From positions 1 through 64,000 of the forward strand of contig NZ_JAFMPY010000005.1 in NCBI RefSeq assembly GCF_017353515.1: 64,000 nucleotides of DNA, read 5' to 3'. How positions within the stretch are numbered: position 1 is the first letter of the stretch; each line of letters begins with the position of its first letter. Source of the DNA: Jiella sonneratiae (GTDB lineage: Bacteria > Pseudomonadota > Alphaproteobacteria > Rhizobiales > Rhizobiaceae). Below are positions 46,924 to 57,514 of this stretch, piece by piece. The translations under genes and the position numbers were made by a program. Under the pieces are notes generated by a model. It did no database searches and had not been told where the DNA came from. It was given only the letters and a program-made list of their open reading frames with translations.

Positions 46924-47943
46924 TTGGCCTACGAGATCCGTCCCGCCCGCCCCCTCGACGCGGAGATCCGCAAGGTCGCGCTCGCCCAGATCGAACGCGC
47001 GCTCGCCGATCTGAGGCCGGGGGAGGATGCGGGCGACGCGGCGCTGCATGCCGGGATTCACGAGGCTCGCAAGCGCTTCAAGAAGCTGCGCGGCCTCGCC
47101 CGGCTGCTCGAACCGGCCGACCGCGGCTTCTACGAGGCGCTCAACGGCGGCTTCCGCGACGCGGCGCGCGGTCTTTCGGCGGTACGCGACAAGGCCGCGC
47201 TGATCGAGGCGCTGGACGATCTTTCCGCAAGCTTTGCCGAGACCGTGGCGGCCGACGCGCTGGCCTCTGTGCGGGAAAGGCTTGTCGCCGAGCGCGACGC
47301 CGCGGCTGCCGGCGCGGCCGGGTCCGGTCCCCGGCCCGGGACCGGGTCCGGGCTCGGCGGCGAAGTCGGGCGCGCCATCGCGGCGCTGGAGGTGGCCCGC
47401 CCGCGGGTCGAAGCCTTCCAGATCGGCGGCGGCAGGGCAGATCCGAAGAAGGCGGCGCGCCTCCTCGCAAGCGGCGCGGCGCGGACCTACAACCGGGCCC
47501 GGAAGGCCCTGCGCCGGGCGGAAAGGACCCGCGAGGCCGAGGATTTCCACGAGCTGCGCAAGCGCGTGAAATATCACTGGATGCACCTTCGGCTCGTCGC
47601 CCCCGCCTGGCCGGAAGGGTTGCGGCCGGCCGAGGATCTCGCCAAGGCGATCGCCGACGATCTCGGCCGCGACCACGACCTCTCCGTCCTGCGCGGCGAG
47701 GTGCGGGCCGATCCCGAAGCCTTCGGCAGCGAAGACACGCTGGCGCTGCTTCTCGCCCTCCTCGACCGCCGGCAGAGCGAACTGCGCGAAAAAAGCCTCG
47801 GCGCCGCCCGCCGGCTGCTGGTCGACGGGCGCAAGGCGTTCGAGCGGCGCGTCGACCGTCTGTATCGCCAGACGGCGCGAGAGGCCGCACCGCCGGACGG
47901 CATGCCGGCCGAGACGCCCGCCGCCGAAGGCCGCGTTGCCTGA
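46924..47943 (+). CDS. CHAD-domain protein (polyphosphate-binding)
   Basis: 339-residue helical CHAD protein. The conserved His/Lys/Arg lattice is visible: LHAGIHEARKRFKKLRGLAR early, and FHELRKRVKYHWMHLRLVAP then DLGRDHDLSVLRGEV later. CHAD domains bind polyphosphate granules. Start TTG 46924, 9 bp behind GGAAGGG and 3 bp after the CYTH stop; no ATG gives the proper N-terminus. The middle (AAGAAGSGPRPGTGSGLGGE) is a low-complexity loop. Works with the CYTH gene in polyphosphate metabolism by inference. Confidence 0.9.
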   Translation: MAYEIRPARPLDAEIRKVALAQIERALADLRPGEDAGDAALHAGIHEARKRFKKLRGLARLLEPADRGFYEALNGGFRDAARGLSAVRDKAALIEALDDLSASFAETVAADALASVRERLVAERDAAAAGAAGSGPRPGTGSGLGGEVGRAIAALEVARPRVEAFQIGGGRADPKKAARLLASGAARTYNRARKALRRAERTREAEDFHELRKRVKYHWMHLRLVAPAWPEGLRPAEDLAKAIADDLGRDHDLSVLRGEVRADPEAFGSEDTLALLLALLDRRQSELREKSLGAARRLLVDGRKAFERRVDRLYRQTAREAAPPDGMPAETPAAEGRVA

Positions 47944-47986
47944 ACCAAGCCCCGCCATCTCGAGCCCTCCCGTCGCGGACCATGCC

Positions 47987-49210
47987 ATGACGCTCGCCCT
48001 GCCCGTCGCCCTCGACCGTTTTCCGCCCGCCCGGCGGGCCGTCGCCCTCGCCTTCTTCGTCAACGGATTCGGCATCGGCAGCTGGGCGCCGGAGATCCCG
48101 GTGCTGGCGGCGCGGCTGGAGATCTCCGCCCAGACGATCGGCCTCCTCATCGTCTTCTTCGGCCTCGGCGGCGTCTCCGCGATGCCGCTGGTCGCCCGGG
48201 CGATCGGCAGGGTCGGCTCGCGCCCGCCGCTGCTCCTGACGCATCTTCTCGCCGGCTTCGCCTTTCCGCTCCTCGTCCTCGCGCCGCAACTCGCTTGGGC
48301 TTTTGCCGCGATCTTCGTCTTCGGCGCGATGTTCGGCGGCATGGACGCGGCGATGAACGCCAACGCGATCAGCCTCGAACGCCACATGGACCGGGCGATC
48401 ATGTCGTCGAGCCACGGCTTCTGGTCGGTCGGCGGCTTCGTCGGGGCCGGCCTCGGCGGCCCGGTGATCGCGGGCTTCGGGCCCGAGGTCCACGCCGGCC
48501 TCGTCTTCGCCGTCATCCTCGTCTGCTTCGCTCTCGTCTGGCGGATGGCCCGCGACGACCGCGGGATCGCGTCGCGCCGCGACGTGTCTCCGGATGCGGC
48601 CGGGGCCGCGGCCCGGCCGGCCGCCGGCCCCGCTCCCGCTGCCGCCGGCCTCCTTGCCGCCGTCGCGATCGGCCTTTTCGCGCTGGTCGCGATGCTGCCC
48701 GAAGGCGCGGCGATCGACTGGAGCGCGCTCTATCTTCGCGAAGAGCTTGACGCCGGCACGGCGGCCTCGGGCTTCGGGCTCGCCGCCTTCTCGGCGATGA
48801 TGGCGGTGTTCCGCTTCCTCGGCGACGGCATCCGCAACCGCCTCGGCGCGGTGCGGACCGTCCGGCTCTTCGCCTTCGTCGCCGCCTCGGGCCTCGTCGT
48901 CGCCGGCCTCGCCCCGCATGTCGCCGTCGCCGTTGCCGGCTTCGCGCTCACCGGCGTCGGCCTCGCCAACATCGTGCCGATCGCCTTTTCGGCTGCCGGC
49001 AACGTCGAGGGCCTGCCAGACGGCACCGGCATCTCGATCGCCACGGCGATCGGCTACTGCGGCGGCCTGATGGCGCCCTCGATCGTCGGTTTCCTCGCCG
49101 ACCATGTCGGCCTTGCCAACGTCTATCTCGGCATGGCGGCGCTCGTCGCCGTGATCCTCGCGCTTTCGGGCATGATGGCCGGGGCGGACCGGGCGGACGC
49201 CGGCGACTGA
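47987..49210 (+). CDS. Major facilitator superfamily permease
   Basis: 407-residue, 12-helix transporter. N-terminal block ALAFFVNGFGIGSWAPEIPV, and the helix 2-3 segment FFGLGGVSAMPLVARAIGRV. The central loop is Ala/Arg-rich, and the second half includes RFLGDGIRNRLGAVRTVRLF. It resembles the YbjJ-like MFS group, whose members have AMNANAISLERHM-type loops, but the substrate is unknown. ATG 47987. It lies 43 bp after the CHAD gene and may share its message. Confidence 0.88.
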   Translation: MTLALPVALDRFPPARRAVALAFFVNGFGIGSWAPEIPVLAARLEISAQTIGLLIVFFGLGGVSAMPLVARAIGRVGSRPPLLLTHLLAGFAFPLLVLAPQLAWAFAAIFVFGAMFGGMDAAMNANAISLERHMDRAIMSSSHGFWSVGGFVGAGLGGPVIAGFGPEVHAGLVFAVILVCFALVWRMARDDRGIASRRDVSPDAAGAAARPAAGPAPAAAGLLAAVAIGLFALVAMLPEGAAIDWSALYLREELDAGTAASGFGLAAFSAMMAVFRFLGDGIRNRLGAVRTVRLFAFVAASGLVVAGLAPHVAVAVAGFALTGVGLANIVPIAFSAAGNVEGLPDGTGISIATAIGYCGGLMAPSIVGFLADHVGLANVYLGMAALVAVILALSGMMAGADRADAGD

Positions 49211-49265
49211 CCCGCCCGCCGGCGCCGGCCGGCCGGCCGCCCGCCCGCCCGCCGATCTGTCGACG

Positions 49266-50888
49266 TCAGCCGCGGCGCCGCGCGTCCTCGCGGATCATCT
49301 CGGCGCCCTTGTCGGCGATCATGATCGTCGGGGAATTGGTGTTGCCGGAGGTGATCGCCGGCATCGCCGAGGCGTCGATCACCCTGAGGCCGTCGATGCC
49401 GCGCACCTTCAGCCTTTCGTCGAGGACCGCCATCCGGTCGTCCTTCGACCCCATCTTGGCGGTGCCGACGGGATGGAAGATCGTCGTGCCGAGGTCGCCG
49501 GCCGCCACCAGCATCTCCGCGTCGGAGGAAACGTGGGCGCCGGGCTTGTATTCCTCCGGCCGGTAGGGCGCGAGCGGGGCCTGGGAAACGATGCGGCGCG
49601 CCCATTTCAACGAATCCACCGCGACGCGCCGGTCTTCCTCGGTCGACAGATAGTTCGGCCGGATGTCCGGCCTGTCCTCGGGCAGCGGGCCGGTGAGGTG
49701 GATCGAGCCGCGGCTGGTGGGCCTCAGGTTGCAGACGCTGGCGGTGAAGGCGGCGAAGCGGTGCAGGCCGTGGCCCCAGTCGTCGAGCGACAGCGGCTGG
49801 AAGTGGAATTCCAGGTTGGCGGTGGCGTATTCCGGCGAGGACTTGACGAAGGCGCCGACCTGGCTCGGCGCCATGGTCAGCGGCCCTTTCCTGAACAGCG
49901 CGTAGTTGACCCCCATCATCGCCCGCGAGACGAGGTTCCAGTATTCGGTGTTCAGCGTCTTGATGCCGGTGACCCTGTAGATCGGCCGGATCTGCAGGTG
50001 GTCCTGCAGGTTCTCGCCGACCCCCGGCAGATGCGCGACGACGTCGATGCCGTGCGCGCGCAGGCGCTCGCCGTCGCCGATGCCGGAGCGCTCGAGGATC
50101 AGCGGCGAGCCGACCGAGCCGGCCGAGAGCACCGCCTCGCCGCGCACCAGGGCCCGCCGGGTCGCGCCGTCCTTGCGGTAGACGACGGCGCTGACCCGCC
50201 CGTCCCGCGTCTCGACCCGGTCGATCGCAACGCCGGTCTCGACCTTCAGATTCTGCCGCGCCATGGCCGGCTTCAAAAAGCCGCGCGCGGCGCTCCAGCG
50301 CCGGCCGTTCTTCTGGTTGACCTGGAAATAGGAGGAACCGGTGTTGTCGCCGGTGTTGAAGTCGGGGATCTTCGGCACCCCGGCGGCCGCCGCCGCGTCG
50401 CGGATGCGGTCGAGGATGTCCCATTTCACCCGCGGATGCTCGACCCGCCATTCGCCGCCGGTGCCGTGGAAGGCGCTCGCCCCCTCGGCATGGTCCTCGA
50501 CCCGCTTGAACACCGGCAAGACGTCGTCCCAACCCCAGCCGGCAAGGCCGAGCTGGCGCCAGTGGTCGTAGTCCGCCGCCTGGCCGCGCATGTAGATCAT
50601 CGCGTTGATCGCCGAGGAGCCGCCGAGCGTCTTGCCGCGCGGATAGGCCAGCGAACGGCCGTTGAGGCCCTTCTCCTCGGCGGTGCGGAACATCCAGTCG
50701 GCGCGGGGATTGCCGATGGCGAAGAGATAGCCGACGGGGATGTGGAACCAGATCCAGTCGTCCTTGCCGCCGCCCTCGAGCAGCAACACGCGCGTGCCGG
50801 GATCGGCGGAGAGCCGGTTGGCGAGAACGCAGCCGGCCGAGCCCGCCCCCGCGACGACGTAATCGAAGGTTTCAGCGCTTTCGGCCAA
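49266..50888 (-). CDS. GMC-family FAD oxidoreductase (choline/alcohol dehydrogenase type)
   Basis: 540-residue flavoenzyme. The FAD-binding start is FDYVVAGAGSAGCVLANRLS, followed by GMC signature 1 (GKTLGGSSAINAMIYMRG) and signature 2 (GSVGSPLILERSGIG). Catalytic His and Asn are in FHPVGTAKMG and ITSGNTNSPTIMIAD. Substrate could be choline, a polyethylene glycol or another alcohol. No ATG suits; TTG 50888 follows the strong site GGGGGAGGAACG and begins right before the FAD motif. Convergent with the MFS gene. Confidence 0.93.
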   Translation of the reverse strand: MAESAETFDYVVAGAGSAGCVLANRLSADPGTRVLLLEGGGKDDWIWFHIPVGYLFAIGNPRADWMFRTAEEKGLNGRSLAYPRGKTLGGSSAINAMIYMRGQAADYDHWRQLGLAGWGWDDVLPVFKRVEDHAEGASAFHGTGGEWRVEHPRVKWDILDRIRDAAAAAGVPKIPDFNTGDNTGSSYFQVNQKNGRRWSAARGFLKPAMARQNLKVETGVAIDRVETRDGRVSAVVYRKDGATRRALVRGEAVLSAGSVGSPLILERSGIGDGERLRAHGIDVVAHLPGVGENLQDHLQIRPIYRVTGIKTLNTEYWNLVSRAMMGVNYALFRKGPLTMAPSQVGAFVKSSPEYATANLEFHFQPLSLDDWGHGLHRFAAFTASVCNLRPTSRGSIHLTGPLPEDRPDIRPNYLSTEEDRRVAVDSLKWARRIVSQAPLAPYRPEEYKPGAHVSSDAEMLVAAGDLGTTIFHPVGTAKMGSKDDRMAVLDERLKVRGIDGLRVIDASAMPAITSGNTNSPTIMIADKGAEMIREDARRRG

Positions 50889-51324
50889 TCGTTCCTCCCC
50901 CAGCTGCTGCCCACGTCCATAGCCCTGGCGGGATGGGAAGGCAAAGCCAGCGGCGTCACCGAAGGCGATCGCTCGAACGAGGTGCCGGGCAGGGTGATTG
51001 GCCTGATCTCCCGCCTTGCGGGAGAGATGCCGGCAGGCAGAGGGGCGGTATCGCCGAGCTGAAGTTTTCCAGGATGGCGCTCGACCCCTTGTTTGCCACC
51101 CGTCTTCGCCGCAGGGGGAGAGAGCGGGGCGTCGCCGATGGCATTCGCCTTCAAGCGATGGCCCTTGAGTGCCGCCGACGGCATGGCTGGAAATCATGCG
51201 CCGTCGGAATCCGGTTCGCGCCCCGCCCGACCCGGCGCATTCTCTTCGCCGCCTTTACCCCGCCGCAACCCCTCGCATGCGAGGCTTGCCGCCGGTTTTC
51301 CGGCAAGGGACGGATCGCGCGACG
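50889..51324. other. Intergenic region with a degenerate repeat copy
   Basis: No convincing gene. 51004-51046 (GATCTCCCGCCTTGCGGGAG...GGCAGAGGGG) is a single reversed and shortened copy of the repeat that ends the MITE-like elements; it has no partner copy nearby. The rest shows no clear structure. It separates the divergent GMC and retropepsin genes. Confidence 0.55.
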
Positions 51325-51870
51325 ATGCACAATCACCTGATCCTCCTCGCGATCGCCTCGGTGGCGGCGCTGGCCGCCCCCTCGCTGTTCGAGCGCTACC
51401 AGGCGGAGATCATGTCGACGCGGCCCGAAAGCCTCGACGCCGGGCCGCCGCTGGTCGAGGCCGCGGTGCCTGCGCCCGCCGCGCCCGTCGCCGCCGGATC
51501 GCGCGAGACGCGCATTCCGGGCGACGGCGCCGGCCATTTCCGCACCGAGGCGGTGATGAACGGGCGCAGCGTCCCGATCATCGTCGATACCGGCGCGAGC
51601 ACCGTCGCCCTCGACGAGGACACCGCCCGCATGCTCGGCATCCGGCTCGCCGCCGGCGACTTCGTCTACGAGGTCCGCACCGCCAACGGCGTCGCCCGCG
51701 CCGCAAGGGCCGAGATCGGCGAGGTCGTCGTCGGCCAAGTCTCGCTGCGCCATGTCGAGGCGACGGTGATCCGCGACGTCGCTTTGCCGCAGGCGCTGCT
51801 CGGCATGAGCTTCCTCGGGCGGCTGAACGGCTATTCGGTCGAGAACGGCGCGCTGACGCTGAAGGAATAG
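51325..51870 (+). CDS. Retropepsin-like membrane-anchored aspartic protease
   Basis: 181-residue protein with an N-terminal membrane anchor (HLILLAIASVAALAAPSLF), a Pro/Ala linker to about residue 60, then a single aspartic protease domain with the active-site motif IIVDTGASTVALDEDTARML. ALLGMSFLGRLNGYSVENGA is the second conserved block of the bacterial TIGR02281/clan AA family. It would act as a dimer on the periplasmic side. Start ATG 51325. Substrate unknown. Members occur in most rhizobia. Confidence 0.9.
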   Translation: MHNHLILLAIASVAALAAPSLFERYQAEIMSTRPESLDAGPPLVEAAVPAPAAPVAAGSRETRIPGDGAGHFRTEAVMNGRSVPIIVDTGASTVALDEDTARMLGIRLAAGDFVYEVRTANGVARAARAEIGEVVVGQVSLRHVEATVIRDVALPQALLGMSFLGRLNGYSVENGALTLKE

Positions 51871-51973
51871 CCCGCCGCCACCGGGCGGCTACCGGGCCGC
51901 CTGGGGCGGACGGGGCACGAAGATTTCGGGCGAGCGGGCGCGCCGGCGTCCTGCCTCGTCCGCTTCACCGTGA

Positions 51974-52195
51974 TCAGTAGTGCGGCGGCTTCGTCGCCTC
52001 GGGCTTCGGCAGCGCGAATTCCTCCACGGCGCCGAGCCTTTCGCCCAGCGCCTGGGTCAGCTGCTGCAGGCGTTCGATCATCCTGAAGGCGCGCGTCAGT
52101 TCCTCGGACAATTCGTCGATGGTGCGCGCCTGGTGCGACACCATCACCTCGAGGTCCTCGATCCGCGCCGCGGGTCCCTCGGCCGGCTCGCTCAT
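51974..52195 (-). CDS. slyX: SlyX-family protein
   Basis: 73-residue coiled-coil protein. RIEDLEVMVSHQARTIDELS then EELTRAFRMIERLQQLTQAL is the SlyX pattern, with the C-terminal PPHY ending that marks the family. Function is not known. Its ATG overlaps the upstream thioesterase stop (52192-52195). Confidence 0.9.
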   Translation of the reverse strand: MSEPAEGPAARIEDLEVMVSHQARTIDELSEELTRAFRMIERLQQLTQALGERLGAVEEFALPKPEATKPPHY

Positions 52196-52650
52196 AGCAG
52201 TATCTCCTCGAATTTCTTCCGCCGCTCCGGCCCGATCGCCACCGGCCGCCGCGTCGTGCGGTCGACGTTCACGTGGACGAAGAAGCCCTCGGCCGCCGCC
52301 GTCTCCTCCCCGCCGGCAAACAGGGCGATCTCGTAGCGCACGGAGGACCGGCCGAGCCGGCCGATGCCGATCCCGGCGGCGATCTCGTCCGGAAAGGCGA
52401 GTTCGCCATGGTAGCGGCATCCGGTCTCGACCACGAGTCCGATCTCGCTTCCGTGTCTGAGGTCGAGCAGCCCCGTCTCGATCAGCCATCCGTTCACCGC
52501 CGTGTCGAACAGCGAATAATGGACGACGTTGTTCATGTGGCCGTAGATGTCGTTGTCCGACCAGCGCGTCGCAAGACGGCGGATCAGCGGAAAGGCCGAG
52601 CGCCTGGCGGGCGGCGACCGCCGCGTCGTGTCGTTGCCGTCCCCCGTCAC
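52192..52650 (-). CDS. 4HBT-family acyl-CoA thioesterase
   Basis: 152-residue hot-dog fold enzyme. The catalytic loop TRWSDNDIYGHMNNVVHYSL (D-x-D-x-x-x-H-x-N) is complete and is followed by the central helix and FFVHVNVDRTTRRPVAI. Such proteins hydrolyse acyl-CoA, 4-hydroxybenzoyl-CoA being the type case; here the acyl chain is unknown. The N-terminal 20 residues are basic and disordered. It precedes slyX in a two-gene unit and is divergent from the nucleoside ABC gene. Confidence 0.9.
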   Translation of the reverse strand: MTGDGNDTTRRSPPARRSAFPLIRRLATRWSDNDIYGHMNNVVHYSLFDTAVNGWLIETGLLDLRHGSEIGLVVETGCRYHGELAFPDEIAAGIGIGRLGRSSVRYEIALFAGGEETAAAEGFFVHVNVDRTTRRPVAIGPERRKKFEEILL

Positions 52651-52793
52651 CTGGCTCCCCCTCGCCTGCCGCCGGCCGCGCCTCTCGGCCGGTGCCTGCC
52701 GCCCTCGCCCGAACCGGCGGGTCGATTGCCTCTGGCCTTCCCGACTGTCGCTGATTACTCTGCCCGAAACAACGACGGAAGTCCCGACAGCCT

Positions 52794-54322
<1,529 letters not shown>

Positions 54323-54326
<4 letters not shown>

Positions 54327-54748
54327 CCCCCGCCCGCATCACCCTCGTCACCCTCGGCGTTGCCGACGTCGCGCGGTCGGTCGCCTTCTACGAGGCGCTC
54401 GGCTGGCGGAAATCGCCGCAAAGCGTCGCGACCACCGCCTTCATGAGCGGCGAAGGCATCGTCCTGTCGCTCTGGGACCGCGCCGAGATGATGGCCGACG
54501 GCAGCGAGGGCGAGCTTGCCGCCGGCTCCGGCTCGGTGGCGCTGGCGGTGAACTTCGACAGCCCCGAGGCGGTCGACGGCTTCTACGCCCGCGCGGTCGA
54601 AGCCGGCGCGAGGGCGGTCAAGCCGCCGCAAAAGGTCTTCTGGGGCGGCTATTCCGGCAATTTCCGCGATCCGGACGGCCATCTCTGGGAGGTCGCGCAC
54701 AATCCCTTCTGGCAGTTGGACGAAGCCGGCCGGGTCGACCTGACATGA
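54323..54748 (+). CDS. VOC-superfamily (glyoxalase/bleomycin resistance) protein
   Basis: 141-residue VOC protein with two beta-alpha-beta-beta-beta modules: TLVTLGVADVARSVAFYEAL in the first; ALAVNFDSPEAVDGFYARAV and YSGNFRDPDGHLWEVAHNPF in the second. The metal-type Glu in LWEVAHN is present. It overlaps the ATPase stop by 4 bp and so is translated with the nucleoside system, an odd insertion because such operons normally go straight to the permease. Substrate unknown. Confidence 0.9.
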
Positions 54749-54842
54749 GCGTCTTGGCGGTTACACACGGGCCCCGGCACCGCTCACCACCGAACGTTCG
54801 GCGCGCCTTGAGAGCAAGAGCGGAAGCGCCCACCCCGACGCC

Positions 54843-54974
54843 TCGTCATTCTCGGGCCCCGTCCCGAGAATCCAGGGGCGGCTGCCGCAGCATCAGCCAC
54901 TTCGCCGTCCGGCAAAGAACAGGCGTGGCGTCTTACGATCTCTGGATTCTCGGGACGGGGCCCGAGAATGACGA
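54843..54974. repeat. Exact 33 bp inverted repeat pair (TCGTCATTCTCGGG type)
   Basis: Left arm 54843-54875 (TCGTCATTCTCGGGCCCC...GAATCCAG) and right arm 54942-54974 are exact reverse complements over 33 bp, 66 bp apart. Each arm is itself a hairpin (TTCTCGGG...CCCGAGAA). The unit looks like an extragenic palindrome common in rhizobial genomes, from memory. Confidence 0.85.
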
Positions 54975-55102
54975 AGCTTCGTCGCTCGCGGCTGCCCGTC
55001 ACCGTCGCGCCCCCTTGGCATCTCTGCGCCGGCGAAGCGTCATTGATATGAGGCGGGGTTGCCGGAATGAGTCGGGCGACGAAGGCAGGCCGCGCCCTTG
55101 GC

Positions 55103-55296
55103 ACCCCCCTCTGGGCTGCCGCCCATCTCCCCCACAAGGGGGGAGATCACGCGGCGTCGATTACTCCGCCTCCTTTTTTTCAGCTGTGCTAGGGCGTAAC
55201 CGCGGCCTCTCACCGGATTTCCAGGGAGCGTGTACCGCCCGCGCGGGATCGATCTCCCCCCTTGTGGGGGAGATGTCCGGCAGGACAGAGGGGGGT
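55103..55296. repeat. MITE-like repeat element, second copy
   Basis: Facing 46-49 bp ends, 55103-55148 (CCCCCCTCTGGGCTGCCGCC...) and 55248-55296 (GATCGATCTCCCCCCTTGTG...CAGAGGGGGGTG), with about 100 bp between. The same end sequence occurs at 6494/6641 and 59561/59690. It lies upstream of the first permease gene. Confidence 0.78.
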
Positions 55297-55403
55297 GCGG
55301 CCGTAGGCCTCGGCCATCGCACGAGCCGGCACCGTGGCGCCCCGACCCGCGGACCGTCCTGCACTGCCCAACGCATCACTTCCACCCGAAAGCCGACCCG
55401 CCG

Positions 55404-56546
55404 ATGAGCCGTCCCTACGCCAAACTCCCGGCCTGGATCGACTACGGGCTGATCCCGCTCATAAATCTCGTCGTCGCCTTCCTCGTCGCCGGGCTGGTCG
55501 TGCTGCTCGTCGGCGAAAGCCCGCTGGAAGCCGCGGCGCTGATGCTGCGCGGCGCGTTCGGCTATGCGGAAGGCTTCGGCTTCACCCTCTATTATGCGAC
55601 GAACTTCATCTTCACCGGCCTCGCCGTCGCCGTCGCCTTCCACGGCGGCCTGTTCAACATCGGCGGCGAAGGCCAGGCCTATGTCGGCGGCCTCGGCGTC
55701 GCGGCCGTCGCCCTGTCGCTCGGGGCGATCCTTCCCTGGTGGCTGAACCTGCCGCTCGCCATCGCGCTCTCCTTCGCCTTCGGCGCGCTCTGGGCCTTCG
55801 TCCCGGCCTATCTCCAGGCAAAGCGCGGCAGCCACATCGTCATCACGACGATCATGTTCAACTTCATCGCCGCCTCGCTGATGGTCTACCTTCTCGTCGG
55901 CGTCCTCAAGCCGGCCGGCTCGATGGCGCCGGAGACCCGCACCTTCGACGCCGGCGGGCAGCTGCCGAAGCTGAAGGGCCTGTTCGAGCTCTTCGGCTTC
56001 AATCTCGGCGGCGCGCCGCTCAACGTCTCGATCTTCGTCGCGCTTGTCGCGGCGGTCTTCGTCTATGTCCTGATCTGGCGCACGCGGCTCGGCTACGAGA
56101 TCCGCACCCTCGGCTTCTCGCCGCGCGCCGCCCGCTATGCCGGCATGTCGGAGACCCGGCTGATCGTCGTCACCATGATGATCTCCGGCGGCCTTGCCGG
56201 CATGATGGCGCTGAACGCCATCATGGGCGACCAGTACCGCCTCGCCATCGACTTTCCGCAAGGGGCCGGCTTCGTCGGCATCGCCGTCGCGCTGATGGGC
56301 CGCGGCCATCCGGCCGGCATCGTGCCGGCGGCGATCCTCTTCGGCATGCTCTATCAGGGCGGGGCGGAGCTCGCCTTCGACATGCCGGCGATCTCGCGCG
56401 ACATGATCGTCATCATCCAGGGCCTCGTCATCCTCTTCGCCGGGGCGCTGGAAAACATGTTCCGGCCGGGCATCGGCGCGGCCTATCAGCGGGTCCGCTT
56501 CCGCACCGAGGAGCCGGCCGGCGCCAATGTCGGGGAGGCGCGGTGA
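55404..56546 (+). CDS. Nucleoside ABC transporter permease 1 (BmpA system)
   Basis: 380-residue inner membrane permease of the RbsC-like group used by BmpA-type nucleoside importers, with about ten helices. Blocks: FTLYYATNFIFTGLAVAVAF, GLFNIGGEGQAYVGGLGVAA, GSHIVITTIMFNFIAASLMV and GAGFVGIAVALMGRGHPAGI. The ATG at 55404 is chosen because the family starts just before the first helix. It overlaps the next permease gene by one base. The C-terminal tail is cytoplasmic. Confidence 0.93.
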   Translation: MSRPYAKLPAWIDYGLIPLINLVVAFLVAGLVVLLVGESPLEAAALMLRGAFGYAEGFGFTLYYATNFIFTGLAVAVAFHGGLFNIGGEGQAYVGGLGVAAVALSLGAILPWWLNLPLAIALSFAFGALWAFVPAYLQAKRGSHIVITTIMFNFIAASLMVYLLVGVLKPAGSMAPETRTFDAGGQLPKLKGLFELFGFNLGGAPLNVSIFVALVAAVFVYVLIWRTRLGYEIRTLGFSPRAARYAGMSETRLIVVTMMISGGLAGMMALNAIMGDQYRLAIDFPQGAGFVGIAVALMGRGHPAGIVPAAILFGMLYQGGAELAFDMPAISRDMIVIIQGLVILFAGALENMFRPGIGAAYQRVRFRTEEPAGANVGEAR

Positions 56547-57514
56547 TGGACCTCTCCTCGCTCCTCGACATCGTCGATTCGACCATCCGCCTGTCGACGC
56601 CGCTGATCTTCGCGGCGCTCGCCGGGCTCTATTCCGAACGCTCCGGCATCTTCGACATCTCGCTGGAAGGCAAGATGCTGATCGCCGCCTTCGCCTCGGC
56701 CTCGGCGGCCGCCGTCTGGGGCTCGGTGGTCCTCGGCCTCTGCGTCGGCATCCTCGCCTCCGTCGCCTTCTCGCTGATCCACGGCGTCGCCTCGATCACC
56801 TATCGCGGCAACCAGATCGTCTCCGGCGTCGCGATCAACTTCATCGCGGCGGGACTGACGATCATTCTCGGACAGAGCTGGTTCGGCCAGGGCGGCCGCA
56901 CGCCGAGCCTCTTCGGCGGCGGCCGCTTCACCGCGGTCGACCTGCCCTTCGCCGAGGCGGTGCGCGACGTCCCGGTGCTCGGCCCGATCTATTCCGGCGT
57001 CCTCTCCGGCCAGACGCCGCTCGTCTACGTCGCCTTCCTGATGGTGCCGCTCACGTGGTGGGTGCTCTACAGGACGCGCTTCGGCCTGAGGCTCAGGGCG
57101 GTCGGCGAAAACCCCGCGGCGGTCGACACCGCCGGCATCTCGGTGACCTTCCTGCGCTACCGGGCGGTGATCATCTGCGGCGTCCTCACTGGCTTTGCCG
57201 GCGCCTATCTTTCGACCGGACAGGCGGCGGGCTTCACCCGCGACATGACCGCCGGCAAGGGCTACATCGCCCTCGCCGCCCTGATCTTCGCCAACTGGAA
57301 GCCGGTGCCGGTGATGTTCGCCTGCCTGCTCTTCGGCTTCCTCGATGCCGTGTCGATCCGCGTCCAGGGGGTCGAGCTGCCGCTGGTCGGGCAGGTCTCG
57401 GTGCAGTTCGTCCAGGCGCTGCCCTACATTCTCACCGTCGTCCTGCTCGCCGGCTTCGTCGGCAAGGCGACCCCGCCCAAGGCCGGCGGCGTGCCCTATG
57501 TGAAGGAGCGGTGA
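56546..57514 (+). CDS. Nucleoside ABC transporter permease 2 (BmpA system)
   Basis: 322-residue partner permease. Blocks: STPLIFAALAGLYSERSGIF, DISLEGKMLIAAFASASAAA, YRGNQIVSGVAINFIAAGLT and GENPAAVDTAGISVTFLRYR (the ATPase-docking loop region). It forms a heterodimer with the upstream product. ATG 56546 overlaps the upstream stop (TGATG). The cytidine deaminase gene begins at its stop. Confidence 0.94.
   Translation: MDLSSLLDIVDSTIRLSTPLIFAALAGLYSERSGIFDISLEGKMLIAAFASASAAAVWGSVVLGLCVGILASVAFSLIHGVASITYRGNQIVSGVAINFIAAGLTIILGQSWFGQGGRTPSLFGGGRFTAVDLPFAEAVRDVPVLGPIYSGVLSGQTPLVYVAFLMVPLTWWVLYRTRFGLRLRAVGENPAAVDTAGISVTFLRYRAVIICGVLTGFAGAYLSTGQAAGFTRDMTAGKGYIALAALIFANWKPVPVMFACLLFGFLDAVSIRVQGVELPLVGQVSVQFVQALPYILTVVLLAGFVGKATPPKAGGVPYVKER

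Larger units (their letters stand above)
54749..55403. other. Gene-free repeat region inside the nucleoside operon
   Basis: 655 bp with no gene. Contents: an exact 33 bp inverted repeat (54843-54875 and 54942-54974), then a MITE-like element with facing copies at 55103-55148 and 55248-55296. A run of seven T (TTTTTTT) near 55173 lies inside the element core. This splits the ATPase/VOC part of the operon from the permease part. Confidence 0.7.

Noticed and set aside
50889-51324. Extended N-terminus for the GMC enzyme up to 51197
   Set aside because: The added residues translate a repeat copy and lack similarity. The TTG at 50888 has a strong ribosome site just before the FAD motif.
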